From Mrakia gelida (Eukaryota; Basidiomycota; Tremellomycetes; Cystofilobasidiales; Mrakiaceae): a stretch of 64,000 nt of DNA. The stretch's first letter is position 1; each line of letters starts with the position of its first letter. This document shows, in pieces, positions 22,549 to 37,054 of the stretch. The translations under genes were made by a program, and so were the position numbers. The DNA is taken from the NCBI GenBank assembly GCA_024345305.1, contig BRON01000005.1, positions 930,001-994,000 of the forward strand, in the 5' to 3' direction. Below the pieces are notes generated by a model. The model worked only from the letters and a program-made list of their open reading frames with translations. It was not told the origin of the DNA and did not search any database.

Positions 22549-24904
22549 ATGCAAGATCCAGACCTCAACGAGCTCAAAGGCGAGACGGTCATCGTAGGTG
22601 AGTGCTCGGCCTCGAGAGAGAGTTGAGGAAGGAGAGGGAGCGACGCTGACGGGCGGGCTCACCTCCTCTCTCCTCCTCCCAGTCTTTGGTGCTCTGGGAG
22701 ACCTCGCGAAGAAAGCTGTTCGTCCCATCCTTTTTAACCATCTCTCATGACGTACATGCTGATCCGTCCCCTTACTTCAGATCTTCCCAAACCTCTTCGT
22801 TCTCTGGGAGAAAGGGCTGCTCCCATCTCGTTCGTTCATCTCCGCCTCCCCTCGTTTGAGCTCGTTCATCTCCTCCCTCCCTTCTTGCTCTCTCTAACTT
22901 CCCTTCTCCCTTCTCTCTCCGCTCCGGCACAGCAAGCCAGATCATCGCATGCGATACTCGACCCGACCCTACGGGCGAGAAGTTCCATCAGCAACTCTTC
23001 GCCTTCGAACGATCCGAAACGGCCACCGACGAGAAGAGGAGTGCGTTCGAGAACGAGGTCTGTCGGTATCTCCCTGGCTCCTACAACACGGAAGAAGGCT
23101 ACCAGCTGCTCGAGAAGAGAGTCGAGAGTCTGTTCCCTGGGAAGAAGACGAACAGGGTGTTCTTCGTACGTCCAAGCCTCTCCTTCGAGCTTCAGAGAGC
23201 GACGAGAGGACTGAGTCAAAGCTGACCACCTCCTCCGACTATTCTCCCTCCCTCTGCCAGCTCGCTATCCCTCCCTCAGCCTTCGCTCGCACCGCCAAGA
23301 ACCTCAAGACCTTCAACTACGAGGAGGGACGAGAGAACAGGCTCGTCGTCGAGAAACCTCTGGGTCACGACTCCGAGAGTTCGATCGACCTGTTGAGCTC
23401 GCTTCGAGAGAGCTGGAGGGAGGAGGAGCTTTATCTGGTGGATCATCTTCTGGGGGAGGACTTCTGCTTCTCGATTCTGAAGCTGAGGTGAGTAGTTGAT
23501 CGATGCACGAAAGACGGGAGGAAGTGAAAACCTCAGCTGACGCCGCGACGCGTTTGTTCTCTCGACGCGTCCAGATTCGGAAACTCCTGGGTTACCGACG
23601 AGATGCTGAGCTCGAAGCACGTCAAATCAATCACTCTGATATGTGCGGAAGAGTATGGAGCGGAGGGCAGAGGAGGTGAGTCGCCTCACATTAAGATCTG
23701 CTCTGATTTGAGCTGCTGAGCACTGACCGCGTCTCGCTCTCGCGTCTCTCCTTCCCTCTCCGTCAGGCTACTTCGACGAGTACGGACTCATTCGAGACCT
23801 TTGCCAAAACCGTTCGCACATTTCAATATCCCTCATCCCTCGCCACACTTTGCGAAACCCACGCGCTTCTTCCCATCTTTTGCCAGACATCCTCCAAGCT
23901 CTCGCGTTCCTCACGATGGAAGCTCCCTCATCCCTTCACGGCGACCATCTTCGAGACTCCAAGGTCGACCTCCTCAAATCCATCCCACCGATTCGAATCG
24001 ACCAAGTTCTTCTCGGTCAATACATCGCGTCGTCCTCGGATCCATCCAAAAAAGCCTACCTCGACGATCCCACAATCCTCAACAAGAGCAGTAAAGCCGA
24101 GACGTTCGCAGAGTTCGTGATCTGGATTGATAACGAGCGGTGGAGAGGCGTTCCGATCTTCTTCCAGTGTGGGAAAGGTGAGTTGATCTCGGTTCCATCT
24201 TGTCGAGCAACGCGTCGTCTCATCCAGCGACGCGCCGTGCTTTCGCTCTTCTTCTTTCGTCTCGCTGACAACCCGTCCTGACCTCTTTATTTCCCCTCCT
24301 CCGCTCACAGCCATCACTCCGGCTTCTCTCTCCTTCATCTATAACTTCCACCCACCTCACTCTCCCTCCGGCCACCTCTTCGACTCCCTCCCCTCCGGAG
24401 GTCCCTCTCTCCTCTCCCCGACTTCCAACTCACTCAAGATCGAAATCCACCCCTCCCCCTCCGTCGTCTTAACAACAAACTTCCTCGCTACCAACCCTTC
24501 GACGAAGCCCATCAACGCGTTGGACGAGGGAGGAAGCGAGCGGCCAGTTGAGCTCGGTTGGGAGGGAGTGAAGAGAAAGCCGACCTTCAAGGTCTACGAA
24601 GGGATCTTCGTCGCGGTTCTGAAGGGAGATAAGAGTATCTTCGTGAGGGAAGACGAACTGAGGGAGGCTTGGAGAATCTTCACACCGTCAGTTCCGGTTT
24701 TCGTTTCGTCTCGTCGAGAGAAAGAGCGACGGGCCGAGCGAGAGTCGATGGGAGCTGACTTGTTCGGCTTGGTCTCGTTTTTCTGTCAGACTCCTGCACT
24801 GGAAGGACGGACCCGATGGTCCAAAGCCTGAGGCCTACGAGTACGGATCGAGGGGACCTGCTGGGATCGAGGAGTTCGAGAAGAAGTTCGGGAGATTCGT
24901 GTGA
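22549..24904 (+). CDS. Glucose-6-phosphate dehydrogenase family protein with altered substrate-binding motif
   Basis: Ten exons: 22549-22597, 22683-22717, 22781-22829, 22933-23165, 23261-23487, 23575-23675, 23767-23811, 23887-24177, 24311-24686 and 24790-24904, giving 506 residues, the family's usual length. The family oxidises glucose 6-phosphate with NADP+ in the pentose phosphate pathway. Recognised landmarks: dinucleotide motif FGALGDLAKK (18-27), LAIPPSAF, VEKPLG, GAEGRGGYFDEYGLIRD, QNH with the candidate catalytic His247 (split by an intron), VPIFFQCGKA, IFTPLLH and YEYGSRGP. The signature normally read as RIDHYLGKE is here LVDHLLGED (181-189): the Arg, Tyr and Lys positions are Leu, Leu and Glu. 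The lysine normally contacts the sugar phosphate. The PDAYE segment is also altered (TFKVYEG). This is probably a diverged paralogue with changed or lost activity; a canonical ZWF1 would be expected elsewhere in the genome. Confidence 0.92.
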
Positions 24905-25036
24905 CGGGAGGACTTTGCTCGACGAGGTCGTTCACGTTCACTCTGTACAGATCTGTGGAGTCACTTTCATGGTCTTTCTATATGATTCATCGCTCGTTCT
25001 GGTGAAGGTCCGAAAGAGAAGGTCAATCGTTCGTTC
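24905..25036. other. Short spacer after the G6PD-like gene
   Basis: 132 bp, probably the G6PD-like 3' UTR, running directly into the Hsp70 fragment. It shows no resemblance to the intron that precedes the last exon of the intact Hsp70 gene beyond the final bases of the acceptor. Confidence 0.4.
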
Positions 25037-25224
25037 AGATCACCTTCCTCGACTCTTCGTCCGAGGCTCCCAAGACCGAGTACGAGGAGCGACAGAAGGA
25101 GCTCGAGGCCGTTGCCAACCCTATCATGGCGAGATTTTACGGTGCTGGAGGAGCCCCTGGAGCTGAGGGAGGAGCTCCTCCCGCGCCGCACGACGATGGA
25201 CCTTCGGTTGAGGAGGTTGATTAG
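25037..25224 (+). pseudogene. Duplicated last exon of cytosolic Hsp70 (gene fragment)
   Basis: A CAG acceptor and 186-nt open segment (25039-25224) encode 61 residues from [20 protein letters not shown] to the terminal EEVD motif. It matches the last exon of the intact Hsp70 gene (29195-29010, minus strand) in length and frame. The first 90 or so nucleotides are identical by eye; the middle differs at many sites, giving Thr to Ala, Leu to Phe and Ser to Pro changes. No upstream Hsp70 exons exist here. The similarity continues about 125 bp past the stop into the 3' flank. It is an inverted partial duplication: it has no promoter or start of its own and cannot make Hsp70 alone, yet its reading frame is still open, which suggests recent origin or ongoing gene conversion. 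Confidence 0.9.
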
Positions 25225-25352
25225 ACGCGTCGCTTCTTTCTCTTCTCGCTTTGCTTTCGATTCCTTTTCTACTACTACTACGTTTATGAGCACGCTGCGG
25301 CGGCGCGCTTGATTTTTTTGATGTCATCGATCGTTCTAGACACTTGTGCGAT
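25037..25352 (+). repeat. Inverted repeat arm A (Hsp70 last exon plus 3' flank)
   Basis: About 315 bp matching 28879-29197 in reverse orientation. The match covers the Hsp70 terminal exon, the run TACTACTACTACGTTTATGA, the GCACGCTGCGGCGGC stretch and GATGTCATCGATCGTTCTAG. Small indels separate the arms in the 3' flank. Arms A and B enclose the first OYE gene, about 3.5 kb apart. Confidence 0.9.
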
Positions 25353-25778
25353 TGGCGATGGTGGAAAGCAAGAAGAAGAAAGGAGAGACGTGGGACGAGG
25401 GTCGACGACGTCGACGCGAAAGGAGGAAAGATGCAGAAGAGACTGATAGACGTTTGACGCTCGTTGCGAGGAACTTGAAAGAAAAGATCAGATGGCGGGA
25501 GATTGAGTGAGCTCGAGGGTGATGGGGGGTGGAGCTGGGTGGGAAGAGGGAGAGGGAGAAGGTGCGAGCGGGAAGAAAAGGGAGGAAGACGAACGCGTCA
25601 AACCCGACAGCGAGCCGGAATGAATCGTGAAGTTCATCAAGGATCAGGGGGTCTGGTAACGCCGCAAAAATGGTAGGTATGTATATGGATGAACCGAGTC
25701 CTCTAAGAGTCTAAGAAACATGCGAGAAGTCTAAGGACGACCGAACCAATGCGACGAAGCTCAGTCAAACGCGCGATT
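25353..25778. other. Spacer between repeat arm A and OYE1 stop
   Basis: 426 bp, purine-rich on the plus strand. It holds the 3' UTR of the first OYE gene. No gene recognised. Confidence 0.45.
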
Positions 25779-28009
25779 CTAAGCCTGAACCTTAGTGGCA
25801 GCAGGGTAATCGGTGTAGCCAGTAGCCTCAGAAGTGTAGAAGGTAGCCCTGTCGTAGGCGGAGAAGTCGACTCCCTGCTTGATTCGCTCAGGCAAGTCTG
25901 GTGAGGAGATGAAGTAACGTCCGAACGCGACGAGGTCTCCGGTCCTCTCGACGTGAGGTCCAACGTTCTGTCGATCGAAACCACTGGCGGAGATGAAGAC
26001 GATGGGGTGGGATGCGTCGGGGTCAGGGAAGACGGTAGTGTCGGAGGAGGGGAGAGTGGTAGGGTCGATTCCTCGGACGATGGCTCGGAACTGACGAACG
26101 AACGCGAAGTGAACGAGGTTGTGGGAGTCAGCGGAAGATTCGTCGAGGGGAAGATGGAAGCAAGGGGGCGTAAAAAAGGGGATGAGAGAGAGGGCTCACA
26201 GGATCGTTGGACGCTCGAACTCCAGCGTCGAGTCCGTCCGCGTCGAACGTCTTGTCGTTTCCAGCTCCTCCCCACTGTCCAGCCTCGACGAAGTGAACGT
26301 AGGCGAGCTTGGGGTACTCGGCGACCAACTTCTTGAGGACGGGCGCGAACGTGGTCTCGTAAGGGTTCTTCTCCTGCATGCTCTGTGAACGAAACGAAGC
26401 GACGAAAAGGAAAAGCGAAGACGAGGTTGAGCTTCGGTCCAAGAGAGAAAGAGGAGCTCGAAGCTGCTGAGAAGCAAAGAAGGGACTGCGAACCTGCCAG
26501 GTAGACCAAGGGCTGAATCGAATACCAGTCCTCTCCGATCCGATAGCATCGGTGACGGCCTTGACGACCTCGAAAGTGAACTTGCTTCGTCCCTCGATGT
26601 CTCCTCCGTACGCGTCGGTTCGCTTGTTGGAGACGGTCTGAAGGAATTGATCGAGCAAGTATCCGTTGGCGTTGTCTGAGCGAAGGGAGAAGAAGAGTCA
26701 GCGCGAAGAGCAAGAACAAGGAGAACGAGCGACTCGACGCGACTCACGAATCTCGACTCCGTCAAATCCAGCCTCGATGGCGTTGAGAGCGGCTTGCTTG
26801 TAGTTGGCAACGTATCCTGAGAAAAGATAAAGCAACGATCAAGTCAGTCTTCCTTTCGAGAAGGGCGGAAGGAACGGCTGGAAAACTGACGAGCGATGTC
26901 CTCGACGGTGAGCGAACGAGGGATGATGGTGGTTCCAGTGATGGGAACAGACGAAGCAGAGACGGTCTCGATTCCCTTGGTATCCCAGCCTTGGTTTGCT
27001 CGGCCTGTCGAAGAGAAAGAGACGAAGATCGAGAGAGGAGACCGGGAGCGAGGCGAGCGGAGGGGAGGAAATGAAGGGGGACGGGAGAGAGAGTCAGATG
27101 AGTCGACGAAGACTGCAGTCCATCTCGCAAGATTGAAGTGGTGACATACCAAGAGCCCACATCTGAAGGTAGATCACTCCTCCCTAATACGGCGAAGAAG
27201 GGAAAGAAGAGATCAGCTTCGAGCTCAACGCGTTTTCCTCGTTCGCTTTATCCTCGACGTGGACGAGATCGACGAAATCAACGAACCTTAGCATGAACTC
27301 GAGAGGTGATCTCCTTCCATCCAGTGATCTGCTCGGGAGACCAGATACCTGCGAGAACATCACGAACGAAGAAAGGGAAGGCGTCGTCAGTATCGCGTCG
27401 CGCGAGCTCGGATCTTGTCTTCCCTCGATGGATTTCTACGCCACGTCGGCGAAAAGAAGACGAGATATAGATGCGTACCAGGAGCACCAGGGTATCCTCC
27501 AGCCTCGAAAGCAATGAAGGTAGCCTCAGTCAACATGAAGGTTCCCTTCGAAGCTAGAGACACGTCGAACGAGAAAGAGGGAGGGAGGGAGGGGGAGTGT
27601 CAGCGAGAGCTCGCGGATCTTCATCTCTCCTTGCCTCCGAGCTTCTTGGTCGAAACTGAACGGCTAGAGAGAGCTCGGAGGAGTGAGGTGCGAAAACGTC
27701 TCATAGAACAGCGAAGACTCACCACGTTGCTCATAGTACTAGAACGGGGAAGCGAAACGTGGAAGAAAGGGGAAGATGGGGAATCGTTGTTTAGCTTCGT
27801 CGAGCTCGAAAAACTCTTTCTTCCTCCTTCCCTCCCTTCCCCCCCTCCCAGCATCCAGAACTCACCTCAGCGGCAATCTCTTGAGGGACCTGATCCTTTC
27901 CAGCTCGCATCCTAGTCAGAGGAGCCATACCGACTCGGTGAACGGACTGGTTTCCGAGCTTGATGGGCTGGAAAAGTCGAGAGTTGTCGGAGGGAGGGGC
28001 AGCGGACAT
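25779..28009 (-). CDS. OYE: Old Yellow Enzyme (NADPH:flavin ene-reductase), copy 1
   Basis: Ten exons: 28009-27866, 27738-27723, 27553-27479, 27348-27287, 27183-27150, 27004-26891, 26816-26748, 26675-26494, 26382-26200 and 26090-25779, giving 396 residues. OYEs are FMN-dependent TIM-barrel oxidoreductases that reduce activated C=C bonds of enals and enones with NADPH. Seen: LFQPIKLGN at the barrel entry, APLTRMRA with the flavin-contacting Thr32, HNANGYLLDQFL with the substrate-binding pair His172/Asn175 and proton donor Tyr177, RTDAYGGDIEGR, and the C-terminal GDLVAFGRYFISSPDLPERI. All key residues are present. Start chosen at the ATG followed by SAAPPSDNSR, which aligns with copy 2. Its exon 2 is only 16 nt. 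The gene lies between inverted repeat arms carrying the Hsp70 3' end. A 5' (CT)n tract sits about 20 nt upstream of the ATG. Confidence 0.97.
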
Positions 28010-28878
28010 GGTTAAAAGGCTGATTTGGAGAGAGAGAGAGAGGGGTTGGAGGTTCGGAGGTGGGACTTGAAATGGAGCTGAAGGAGGAGAGTGGAGTGGG
28101 TTGTGATGGTGGTCGGAGGGAAGAAGCGAATCTTTCGAAGCTTTCAAGCCCAGGTTTCAGCTCGAAATAACAGGGGAGAGAAGGGATGGGTACTGGATAG
28201 CCGCAGCGGAGTCCTCACCCCCTCCGACAGGTGGAGGTAGGAGATATGATTCTTCGCAGGGGGTCCCAGGGGAAGTGGTAAAGGGGTGGGCGGGAGTGAG
28301 CTCGAGCGGCAAAGATGGTCGGAGACGTGTCGAGCTTCCTCGACCATCTCACTCCTCCAGACTGACTTCTTCAAGCCCCACTCGAGCTTCGACTGGAGAT
28401 GTCTCGAAAAGATCTACTCCTCGCTGTTCGAGGAGTCCCGAAGATCCGAACGCAGGAGGAAAACACAACGTCGCGAACACTTGCTCGCGTTTTGCGTTCG
28501 CGGTTTCCCTCCCTCGAAAAGAGCCTTCCTGCCCGAGCGAGTTGACAATCGGAAGCTACAGGGGATTATTGGATGGGCGAGGAGCTTGTCACCACGGGGG
28601 TGGAAGGTAAGAGGGTTGGAGGGGTCGCTCGCTGTTGCTTCTTCGACGCGTTCGTTTCCCTCCCTCTCTTCCTCGCTCGTTCCTCATCCCCCTCAGGCCT
28701 CAGCACCCAACCTCCCTCTCACCTTCCATCTCTCACCCCTTATCGTTCTCGCTCGACTCCCTCGCATCAACCCTCGATACCGTCAGTCTCCTCTTCATCT
28801 TCCCTCCTCTCGCTTCGCTTCGTTGCCTCTCGCTCGTCCCCATCTTTCCCTTTCTTCCTCTTCTTTCCCCCCTCGCCC
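28010..28878. promoter_or_regulatory. OYE1 upstream region
   Basis: About 870 bp upstream of OYE1 (transcribed leftward). It contains a GA tract at about 28028-28043 (CT in the RNA sense), and the segments GTTTCAGCTCGAAATAAC (28154-28171) and, about 15-20 bp further, a TGGGTAC...TAGCCG block, both also found upstream of OYE2. They are probable control elements of the pair; the factor is unknown. Confidence 0.55.
28154..28171 (-). promoter_or_regulatory. Shared OYE upstream element, copy 1
   Basis: GTTTCAGCTCGAAATAAC on the plus strand, identical at 39382-39399 upstream of OYE2 at a similar distance (about 150 bp) from the start codon. The surrounding sequence is much less similar, so conservation of this block suggests function or a very recent copy. 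Confidence 0.5.
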
Positions 28879-29009
28879 ATCACACAAGTGTCTAGAACGA
28901 TCGATGACATCAAAAACTCAAGCCGCCGCAGCGTGCTCATAAACGTAGTAGTAGTAGAAAGAGAAAGGAAATGAAAGCAAAGCGAGAAGGGAAGAAAGAA
29001 GCGACGCGT

Positions 29010-32114
<3,105 letters not shown>

Positions 32115-33207
32115 TTTTAAGAGTTGTTTGGGGGGATGGGGGGGTGGTGGGGGGGCTGAAGGGAGCGAGAGGGAAGGGAGAGATGGAAGGAAGGCGAGAG
32201 CGAAGAGAGGGAGGACGTCGACCAAACGAGTTTTTGAAGTGAGAAGATGAAGGGAAAAGAGCGAAGAAAAGAGAGTCAGTATAGGAGATAAATGGAGAGA
32301 GGTGTCCTGCGAGAGGATAGGAAGACTGAACTAACGTGATTGGGGGGTGGTGGGTGTATGAGGGAAAGGGAGGGAGGACAGGCGAGTTGGCTTTTCACCA
32401 CTTTCGAACTTCAATCTCGAAGCTTCCATGACGAGTTCCATCCAAAGAGGCAGCTCGCACTTGCTAGGGCCTTCTACCATCAACGACGACCATGAGTCGA
32501 AGGCGGTCTTCGTATAAAAAGAAGTGGGCTGAAAAAGGGACGCGCAAACAAGAAAGATAAGTCGCGAAGAAGGGAAGATCTTGGGTGCAGGGGAAAAAAG
32601 TCAGGTGGACAAGCGGATGACGTTCACCCTGAGAGAGGGAAAGAGAGAGATTTTCACTTCGGTCAAGTCAGAGCAGCGGCGACCTCAGGATCAAAGCGAG
32701 TCGTGGACGAGCTCGGGAGCTCAGCTGAGGCGTGCGAGCCCAAACGAAGCAGAAACAGGGAGGGAGGAGGTTGAGCTCGACGAGTCCGTTCTTCCCTCGT
32801 CCACGCCTTCAATCCTTCTGGCACGGTGAAACAACATACTTTCGAGCTCAAGATGCCATCAAGACTCCTCCAGGCACCTGCTAGTCGGGCTTCTGTCACC
32901 AAAAACGCGCCAGAGACAGTATTAGCACCCCTCCCTCAACCGCTCGACGCGTCCCCTCCAGCCTCTCCCTCGTCTTCCCACAACTTCGCCCTCCCTCTCT
33001 TTCCCTCCCAAAATCAGCCCCGTCCGCTCTCCGTACCCCCAAAGCCCAGCGAGAAAACCTTCAATCAACGACCTCAGAAGTTCTCCCTCGCAGACTTCTC
33101 CTGCTTCGGTACTAACCGCGCGAGCTCAACCAACCGAATCTCGTTCGATTCTTGACCTCCTCTCCTCCCTTTCCCCAAACTCCCTCCTTCCTTCTCCTCC
33201 TTCCGAA
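32115..33207. promoter_or_regulatory. Divergent promoter region, Hsp70 / IDI
   Basis: 1.09 kb between opposing starts. Next to Hsp70 is a purine-rich leader with G runs at 32127-32155. At 32419-32426 lies GAAGCTTC, an inverted nGAAnnTTCn pair, with further TTC/GAA units at 32403-32412 that are not on perfect 5-bp spacing: a possible heat-shock factor site. Near IDI the sequence becomes CT-rich. Confidence 0.45.
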
Positions 33208-35074
<1,867 letters not shown>

Positions 35075-35495
35075 AGTGGGTGTTGGCGCGCGATCAAACT
35101 TGGAGAGGGAGGGCTGAGAGGGCGGACGGGGAGGGGAGAGAGAGTGCGAGATCTTGTTTTTCTTTTTGGGGTTGCGATTTTGCGTCTTGGTTTAGATTTT
35201 GAGAGAGGGGCGTGGTAGACATCTAATGCGCCTGCTTGGTTTCGAACGAGAAGTGGAGGGTGAAGAAAGCGAGACGGAGGGAAAGGGAAGCGACGCGTCC
35301 TCTTGGACTTACTTCGCTCGGACGCAGGTCGAAGTATCCGGTTCTTTCCTCGCGAGCAGCTCGCACAGCAAGATCACAACATCTTCATCAACCCCTAAGA
35401 TCCTTCGGGAAACTAAACAACAACTAACGACCTGATCTGCTGGTCGGTTCGTCCCCTCGCCTCCGTTCCCAGCCCGACGAACGACGAGCTCTTCC
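35075..35495. other. Convergent 3' intergenic region
   Basis: 421 bp between converging stops; one GACGCGTC near 35292. No gene recognised. Confidence 0.45.
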
Positions 35496-36449
35496 TTACA
35501 CGCCCTTCGCGACGTACTTCTTCTTCTCCAAGTCCACAATGTCCTTATCCAAGGATCGCATCCAGTGCTCGACGATACCGGCGAGGACGCCGACGATGAT
35601 GGGGACGATCTGACGAGAGAGGACGGAGGGAGGTTCGAGGTCAGCTCTTCGTTGTCTCTGTTGCCCTCGGGAGCGAGCTCTCGAGCATCCTCTTCGTTCA
35701 CCTCCACCCGACTATACCCTCGATGTATCTCTTTTACACCCTCTTCTAATCTCAGCCTTAACCCAAAACACCGAACGAGCACGAAGCAAGAGCGAGCAAG
35801 AAGCAGTTCGACTCACCTCTCCCCCAAAGCTAACCCCACTCTTCTTCAGATCCATGAAATCCCATCCACCGAGAACGTGGATCTTCTCCACTGGTCCGAT
35901 AGCGAGGAGGAGGGTCGAGATGATCCTAGGGAGGGGGGTCTGAAGGGAGGCAGGGGAGGAGAGTCCAGGGAGGAGAGGTCGAAGGGTGAGGAGGAAGGAG
36001 ACGAAGGGAGGGAGGGAGAAGTGGGGGGAGGGGAGGAGGTAGGCTCTGCATCGATACGGTTCAAGTGGGTTGAGGAAGAAAGGAAAGAGGAAGGGATGAA
36101 GGAAGGAGGGAGGGAAGAGGAAGGAGGTCAGCTCGAAGGAACGAGGTCAAGCTCAACGCCTTCTTCCTCCTTTGACTCACCCAAGCATAGCAGCTCCCGT
36201 GAACAAGCAGAGCACAATCTGAACGAGGTTGTTAGCCTTCTTGGCTTCCTGCTTGATCTCTTTCACGACCTGCTCTTGCTCTATACGGCGCCAGCAAAGA
36301 GAAGGGGGGGGCAATCAGAACGGCGTCTCAGCTTGAACGGGAAGGAAGGAGAGCGCGAGCTGACCTTGGTCGTCCAGGATTATAGCAGGGGACTCATCCT
36401 CGTCCTCGACGGCAGCGGCTTTGCCTCGCTTTCTGAGTTTGTCGGCCAT
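35496..36449 (-). CDS. Small two-helix membrane protein, unknown
   Basis: Exons 36449-36365, 36280-36181, 35925-35817 and 35609-35496 give 135 residues. The N-terminus is charged (MADKLRKRGK, then an acidic stretch), followed by a helix EQEQVVKEIKQEAKKANN leading straight into a first membrane segment (LVQIVLCFTGAAMLGII STLLLAI across exons 2-3). A short loop with HVLGGWDFMDLKKSG precedes a second membrane segment (IVPIIVGVLAGIVEHW), and the tail is charged, ending KKYVAKGV. The topology suggests an ER or other endomembrane hairpin protein. I do not recognise the family. All four junctions are in frame and the TAA stop is at 35496-35498. Confidence 0.75.
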
Positions 36450-37054
36450 GGTTTTATGAGTGGGAGTAGGAGGAAGGGAAGGAAGGGAGGGAGGGAGGGC
36501 GAGATGGTCGATGTTCGTTGGCAACAAGTCGAGTTCGGAAGCCTCCCGAGTTTGGGCTGGGCGAGGTTGGGCTGAACGGCTGGTAGAACTTTCAGAGACG
36601 AAGTTCTGGAGTCATAAAGGGTCTGTTCGAAGGACCGTAGAGAGAAGAGTCGATCAAATTCAGGATCTCAGCTTAGCAGAGTGACGAAGGCGAACGAGAC
36701 GAGAAGCGGAAGCGTCGCGACTCGATGAACGTCTCGTGTATCTGTGATTGAACGACGCCTCGAGGAGAGGTAGATGTTATCAAGGCGACGCGAAAGCTAA
36801 AAGGGTCCTCTAGGTCTAAGTGGACCCGTGGAAGTCCCAGACCACGCACTCGAGAGACCCGTTGACAAACCCGTTCAGCTTTCTCATTCGCTCCGTGAGT
36901 GAAGGGATCGTGATGCTCATGAGAGATGTGTAGGTCTAGTGATGTGGTGGATGATACGAGGTATGTACAAGAGCCATCCAAGTCTAAGAAGAAGCGCAAA
37001 TATGTCTAGGAAATAAAGAGAAGCGACGACGCGACAAGAGTCGACGACGCGAAT
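36450..37054. other. Spacer between small membrane protein start and OYE2 stop
   Basis: 605 bp with the promoter of the small membrane protein gene and the 3' UTR of OYE2. No gene or repeat recognised. Confidence 0.45.

Noticed and set aside
12446..24904. A functional cluster of deacetylase, UreG and G6PD-like genes
   Set aside because: Genes are on both strands with separate promoters and unrelated roles; adjacency alone does not support a shared pathway.
25039..25224. Treating the plus-strand Hsp70 segment as an independent gene
   Set aside because: It has only the last exon, no start, no promoter-like spacing from the G6PD-like gene, and matches the intact gene's 3' flank, so it is a duplicated fragment.
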